Assembly (NCBI GenBank): GCA_964361655.1
Contig: CAYIBD010000035.1
Coordinates: 1-7,300 of the forward strand
Source of the DNA: CAYIBD01 sp964361655
GTDB lineage: Bacteria > Patescibacteriota > Minisyncoccia > Sungbacterales > SURF-37
DNA: 7,300 nucleotides
Reading direction: 5' to 3'
Positions 4,076 through 7,300 of the stretch are shown piece after piece. Under the pieces are notes generated by a model that had not been told where the DNA came from, did no database searches, and saw only the letters and a program-made list of their open reading frames with translations. The number at the start of each line of letters is the position of its first letter. Positions within the stretch are counted from its first letter, which is position 1. Made by a program: the position numbers and the translations under genes.

Positions 4076-6887
4076 ATGGCCCTCTTATCTAAAATATTCG
4101 GTGATGCGAACGAGCGGGTGGTGGAGTCGCTTGGGCCGATCGTGGAAGAGATTAATGCCCTGGAGTCGGAGTTTGAGAAACGTTCCGAGGAGGAGCTGAA
4201 GGCCACGACCCAGGAATTCAAGAAGCGGGGAGCCCCCGGCGCGCCCCGGGCATAACGACACCCCCACGCCAATGCCGCNNNNNNNNNNTTTCTCAACCGG
4301 GCCCGTGCCGGCCCCCACCCCCCCCCCCCACCACCCCCACCCCCGCCCCCCGGGCGGCCACCCGCTGGATGACCTCCTCCCCGAGGCCTTTGCCGCAGTG
4401 CGCGAGGCAGCCAAGCGCTCGATAAGACAGCGCCATTTTGATGTTCAGCTCATGGGCGGGATTGTGCTTCACCGCGGAGCCATTGCCGAGATGAAAACCG
4501 GCGAAGGGAAAACGCTCGTTGCCACCCTGCCCTTATATTTGAATTCCCTCACCGCTAAGGGCTGCCACCTTGTCACCCCCAACGACTATCTCTCGCGGGT
4601 CGGCGGCGGCTGGATGGGCCCGATCTACCAGGCTTTGGGAGTTTCGGTCGGCGTTATCGCCCATGACTTTTCCGGAATCTACGATCCTTTATATAAAGAG
4701 GAGCCATCGCACGGCGATCCGCGCCTCGACCACTGGCGGCCATGCTCTCGGGCCGAGGCCTATGCCTGCGACACCACCTACGGCACCAATAACGAATTCG
4801 GCTTTGATTACCTCCGCGACAACATGGCCTATGGGCTCGATCAAATGGCGCAAAAGGGCCACCACTTTGCCATTGTGGACGAGGTTGACTCGATCCTGAT
4901 TGACGAGGCCCGGACCCCCTTGATCATCTCCGCGCCCGACGCCGAATCGGCAGAATACTACGGCACCTTTGCCCGCATCGTGCCGCAATTGAAGGAAAAT
5001 GCCGACTATAACGTGGACGAAAAGCTGAAGGCCGTAACCATCACCGAAGAGGGGATTGAAAAAGTTGAGAAGCTCCTCGGCGTGAAGAACATCTACGAGG
5101 AAAAGGGCTTTCGCTATGTCCGATATCTTGAGCAAGCCCTTCGAGCCCAGGCGCTTTTTTTGCTCGACCGCGACTATGTGGTCAAGGACGGCCAGGTGAT
5201 CATCGTGGACGAATTTACCGGCCGGCTCATGCCCGGCCGTCGCTGGTCAGAAGGCCTGCACCAAGCGGTGGAGGCCAAGGAGGGCGTCCCGGTCCAGCGC
5301 GAGAGCCGCACCCTTGCCACCATCACCTTCCAGAATCTTTTTCGCATGTATGAGAAGCTGGCTGGCATGACCGGCACTGCGGCCACCAATGCCGAGGAGT
5401 TCCATAAGGTTTACAAGATGGACGTGGTGACCATCCCGACCCATAAGCCCATGATTCGCCGCGATCTGGCTGACCTCGTGCTCCGTACCGAGCACGGGAA
5501 GTATCTGGCTGCGGCCCGCGAGATCAAGCAAAAGCACGAGGCCGGCCAGCCGGTCTTGATCGGCACGGTCTCAATAGAGAAGAACGAGCGCTTCTCCGAA
5601 TACCTGAAGCGCGAAGGCGTGCCGCATCAGGTTTTGAATGCCAAAAACCACGAGACCGAGGCGTTCGTGATCGCCCAGGCCGGGCGCCTGGGAGCCGTGA
5701 CCATGGCCACCAACATTGCCGGCCGCGGGGTGGACATCTTACTCGGCGGCAACCCCCAAGATCCGGCCGAAGCCGAGAAGGTACGGGCGTTGGGCGGGCT
5801 TCTTGTCATCGGCACCGAGCGGCATGAAGCCCGTAGGATTGATAATCAGCTAAGAGGCCGCTCCGGTCGCCAGGGCGATCCCGGCCAGACCCAGTTTTTC
5901 CTCTCGCTCGAGGACGAGCTGATGCGCATCTTCGGCGGCGGCCGGATCAAATCCATGATGGAGTCCTTTGGCATTCCCGAGGATCAGCCCATTGAGAACC
6001 GCATGGTGACCAAAGCCATTGAATCGGCCCAGGCCAAGATAGAGGGCTTCCATTTCGATGCCAGAAAGCACGTTTTGGAGTTTGATGATGTCATGAATAA
6101 GCAGCGCGAGTATGTGTATCGGCTCCGGCGCGAGATTCTGGCCGCAAGCGAGAAGGAGCCGGAGCGGCTCCTTTCAGACCTTACCGCCATGGTGCGAGAG
6201 GAAATTTCGCGTCTCTCCGCGTTCCACGCTTCGTCTCCTTCGCCAGGGGAGTGGAACCTTGAGGAGATGAGCGAAGGTATGAGCGCGGTTATCCCTGAGG
6301 CTAGAGCCGATCTCCATAAGGCGCTGGCGGGTATTGCCGGCGGAGGCCAAGGGGCCGAGGAAAAGCGTGCCGCGATTGAGGAGCATTTGGGCGCGATCGC
6401 GAATGCCGCCATTGCCGCTCGCCGGACGCGCTTAGGCGAGCCGGCCTTCACCCAGCTCCTGAAGATCGTCATGCTGCAATCCACCGACTTTCTCTGGATG
6501 GATCATTTGGACCAGATGGAGCACCTCCGCGATTCAGTGCGGCTCCGCGCCTATGGTCAGCGCGATCCCTTGGTGGAATACAAAAACGAGGGCTTGCGGC
6601 TTTTCCGAGAGCTTCAGTCAGCCATTCGCTCGCAGATCGTGGGCACCATTTTTAAGGTGGGGCTTGTCGAGCAGCCGGCGGCGAGCATCCAGCAGCCAGC
6701 CCAGCCGGCCCGGCTCGAATTCCGATCAGCCCAAGGAGAGCCCGCCCTATCCGCCGCAGCACCCGCCGTTTACAACCCGACGCCAAAAAAGCAGCAGGTC
6801 GGCCGGAATGATCCTTGTCCATGCGGAGCGACGCATCAGGACGGGCGTCCGAAAAAGTACAAGCATTGCCACGGCAAAAACGCCTGA
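4076..6887 (+). CDS. secA: Preprotein translocase ATPase SecA, interrupted by an assembly gap
   Basis: SecA is the ATPase that drives unfolded preproteins through SecYEG. The N-terminal 52 codons (LLSKIFGDANERVVESLGPI, then EFKK near 4215-4226) are canonical but run into a stop at 4253-4255. Homology resumes in another frame at LDDLLPEAFAAVREAAKR from 4365. Between them are ten N and C-rich filler, so the break is probably an assembly artefact. The true protein would be about 900 residues, the usual length. Motifs: Walker A MKTGEGKT (4491-4514), DEVD (4878-4889), IAGRGVDILLGG (about 5714-5749), GTERHEARRIDNQLRGRSGR (from about 5812), the LWMDHLDQMEHLRDSV segment (about 6494-6541) and a C-terminal zinc site CPCG...CHG (6816-6875). 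An extra stretch of about 25 residues (about 4669-4755) precedes YGTNNEFGFDYLRDNM. The zinc site has about six residues inserted between CPCG and KKYKHCHG. The ATG at 4076 fits the family start. Confidence 0.95.
4229..4358. other. Assembly gap and low-complexity filler inside secA
   Basis: Ten N lie at 4279-4288. The left flank ends in GC-rich sequence with a GGCGCGCC palindrome. The right flank is dominated by C runs, including 12 consecutive C at 4318-4329, and translates to Pro/His repeats unlike any SecA. In SecA proteins only a few residues separate the EFKK helix from LDDLLPEAF, so about 130 bases here have no counterpart. This is best read as a scaffold join with poor-quality ends. Confidence 0.85.
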
Positions 6888-6908
6888 ATAGGCAAAGGTA
6901 GCGGAGTC

Positions 6909-6945
6909 CCTGCCTGCCGGCCCGCCTGCCGGACGGGCAGGCAGG
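6909..6945. repeat. GC-rich inverted repeat (CCTGCCTGCC/GGCAGGCAGG)
   Basis: CCTGCCTGCC (6909-6918) is exactly complementary to GGCAGGCAGG (6936-6945), with a 17-base loop that itself holds a second copy of GCCTGCCGG (6924-6932; the first is at 6912-6920). It lies 22 bases after the secA stop. It resembles REP-like intergenic palindromes and could slow or stabilise the 3' end of the secA transcript; no T tract follows. Confidence 0.65.
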
Positions 6946-6970
6946 CGCCAAAGCCCGGAGGGCGTCGGCG

Positions 6971-7012
6971 GATGGCTCCGGCAAAAAGTATAAGAGGTGT
7001 CATGGGGCGTAG
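6971..7012 (+). pseudogene. Relic of a second SecA zinc-tail (SEC-C) coding sequence
   Basis: Read from 6971, the sequence gives DGSGKKYKRCHGA followed by TAG. This is nearly the canonical SecA tail CGSGKKYKRCHGA, with the second zinc Cys changed to Asp. It is out of frame with secA and lies about 85 bases past its stop. The aligned segment of the intact secA tail is DGRPKKYKHCHG, so the two are diverged at DNA level and not a fresh copy. No start codon or upstream domain belongs to it: the frame has a TAG at 6899 and the palindromic repeat in between. It may be the original tail cut off by insertion of the repeat, or a decayed partial duplication. Confidence 0.6.
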
Positions 7013-7025
7013 GGATAAAGAAATT

Positions 7026-7047
7026 GGCCTACCCCGAGGGGTAGGCC
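7026..7047 (-). terminator. Terminator of the small membrane-peptide gene
   Basis: A perfect palindrome with a 9-bp stem, GGCCTACCC (7026-7034) against GGGTAGGCC (7039-7047), and a four-base loop lies 21 bases beyond the minus-strand stop at 7069. On that strand it is followed by AATTTCTTTAT, a good T-rich tail. On the plus strand no T tract follows, so it could end secA transcripts only weakly. Confidence 0.75.
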
Positions 7048-7068
7048 GTGGACGAGATGCCGTGACGA

Positions 7069-7236
7069 TCAGAGGATGCCGTACATGCGGAGAAGTCCGA
7101 AGACGGCGATGCCACCGAGGGTCAGGAGCGGCAGGAAACCGAGAAAGAGCTGTTTCTTGCTGGACTTAGCGATGAGGTCGAAGTCGATACAGCGAATCGG
7201 CCCACCGCCATACGGAACAGGCTTATATGTCTTCAT
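7069..7236 (-). CDS. Small single-pass membrane protein, 55 residues (hypothetical)
   Basis: I do not recognise this family. The start at 7236 is chosen over an in-frame ATG 57 bases upstream because AAAGGAGG lies five bases before it and because the upstream ATG would fall before or at the transcription start. The product has a polar N-terminal half (MKTYKPVPYGGGPIRCIDFD, 1-20), a basic patch KSSKK (24-28) and a hydrophobic stretch of about 20 residues (LFLGFLPLLTLGGIAVFGLL, 30-49), ending RMYGIL. The basic patch before the membrane segment predicts a cytoplasmic N-terminus and a C-tail anchor. There is one Cys (16). It has a complete set of expression signals, with a consensus promoter and a terminator, which argues for a real and well-expressed gene. 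It is convergent with secA; no functional link is shown. Confidence 0.75.
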   Translation of the reverse strand: MKTYKPVPYGGGPIRCIDFDLIAKSSKKQLFLGFLPLLTLGGIAVFGLLRMYGIL

Positions 7237-7264
7237 GGCAATCCTCCTTTCATGTTCTGGTGCA

Positions 7265-7293
7265 ATTATACCGCTAAACATAAAGGATGTCAA
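7265..7293 (-). promoter_or_regulatory. Consensus sigma70 promoter for the 55-residue peptide gene
   Basis: On the minus strand TTGACA (7293-7288), a 17-base spacer and TATAAT (7270-7265) match the consensus at all twelve positions. Transcription would start near 7258, giving a leader of about 22 bases that contains the AAAGGAGG ribosome site. Confidence 0.85.
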
Positions 7294-7300
7294 GTTTTTA

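Noticed and set aside
4272..4355. Pro/His-rich N-terminal extension of SecA
   Set aside because: It is translated from N-flanking C homopolymers and has no counterpart in SecA; the real N-terminus is at 4076.
7026..7047. Main terminator of secA
   Set aside because: The hairpin is strong but has its T-rich tail only on the minus strand, so it belongs to the 55-residue peptide gene.

Overview
The window looks like a piece of a draft, probably metagenome-derived, genome from a member of the Candidate Phyla Radiation (Patescibacteria, most likely Parcubacteria-like). This rests on the protein character: a SecA with an extra stretch of about 25 residues in the motor domain and a variant zinc tail, a compact HPF, SpeD paralogues, short intergenic inverted repeats and few strong Shine-Dalgarno sites. 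The base composition is GC-rich by eye. A run of ten N inside secA, flanked by C-rich low-complexity sequence, marks an assembly gap, so local frame breaks should be read with caution.

Layout. Positions 1-386 hold no gene: three imperfect copies of a GTGAGTGCC-led repeat (31-225) are followed by a hairpin-rich leader (226-386). Then come murB (+, 387-1331), an 85-bp element with 12-bp terminal inverted repeats (1337-1421), and a small transcription unit with its own promoter-like site, a structured leader, a 13-residue Arg/Lys peptide ORF (1608-1649) and a terminator hairpin (1664-1696). A second promoter of the same unusual design drives hpf (+, 1743-2159), speD1 (+, 2176-2604) and speD2 (+, 2601-2972), packed as an operon. 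Facing them is speE (-, 3998-3110), which carries one extra base. A short divergent promoter region leads to secA (+, 4076-6887), interrupted near codon 52 by the assembly gap. After secA lie a GC-rich inverted repeat, the relic of a second SecA zinc-tail coding sequence, and a minus-strand gene for a 55-residue membrane peptide with a consensus promoter.

Function. The central block reads as a minimal polyamine pathway inserted between hpf and secA. SpeD2 keeps the residues expected of an S-adenosylmethionine decarboxylase. SpeD1 keeps all the residues for pyruvoyl formation and catalysis but has lost the aromatic and acidic residues that hold AdoMet, so it is a candidate amino-acid (ornithine or arginine) decarboxylase derived from SpeD. 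With SpeE, the three proteins could make spermidine from ornithine and AdoMet without any PLP enzyme. Spermidine and HPF both act on ribosomes, which may explain the shared operon (inference).

The most interesting observations are the SpeD1 substitution pattern, the two matched promoters in which a perfect DnaA-box sequence (TTATCCACA) lies one base upstream of the -35, the 13-residue basic peptide unit, and the duplicated zinc-tail relic after secA.
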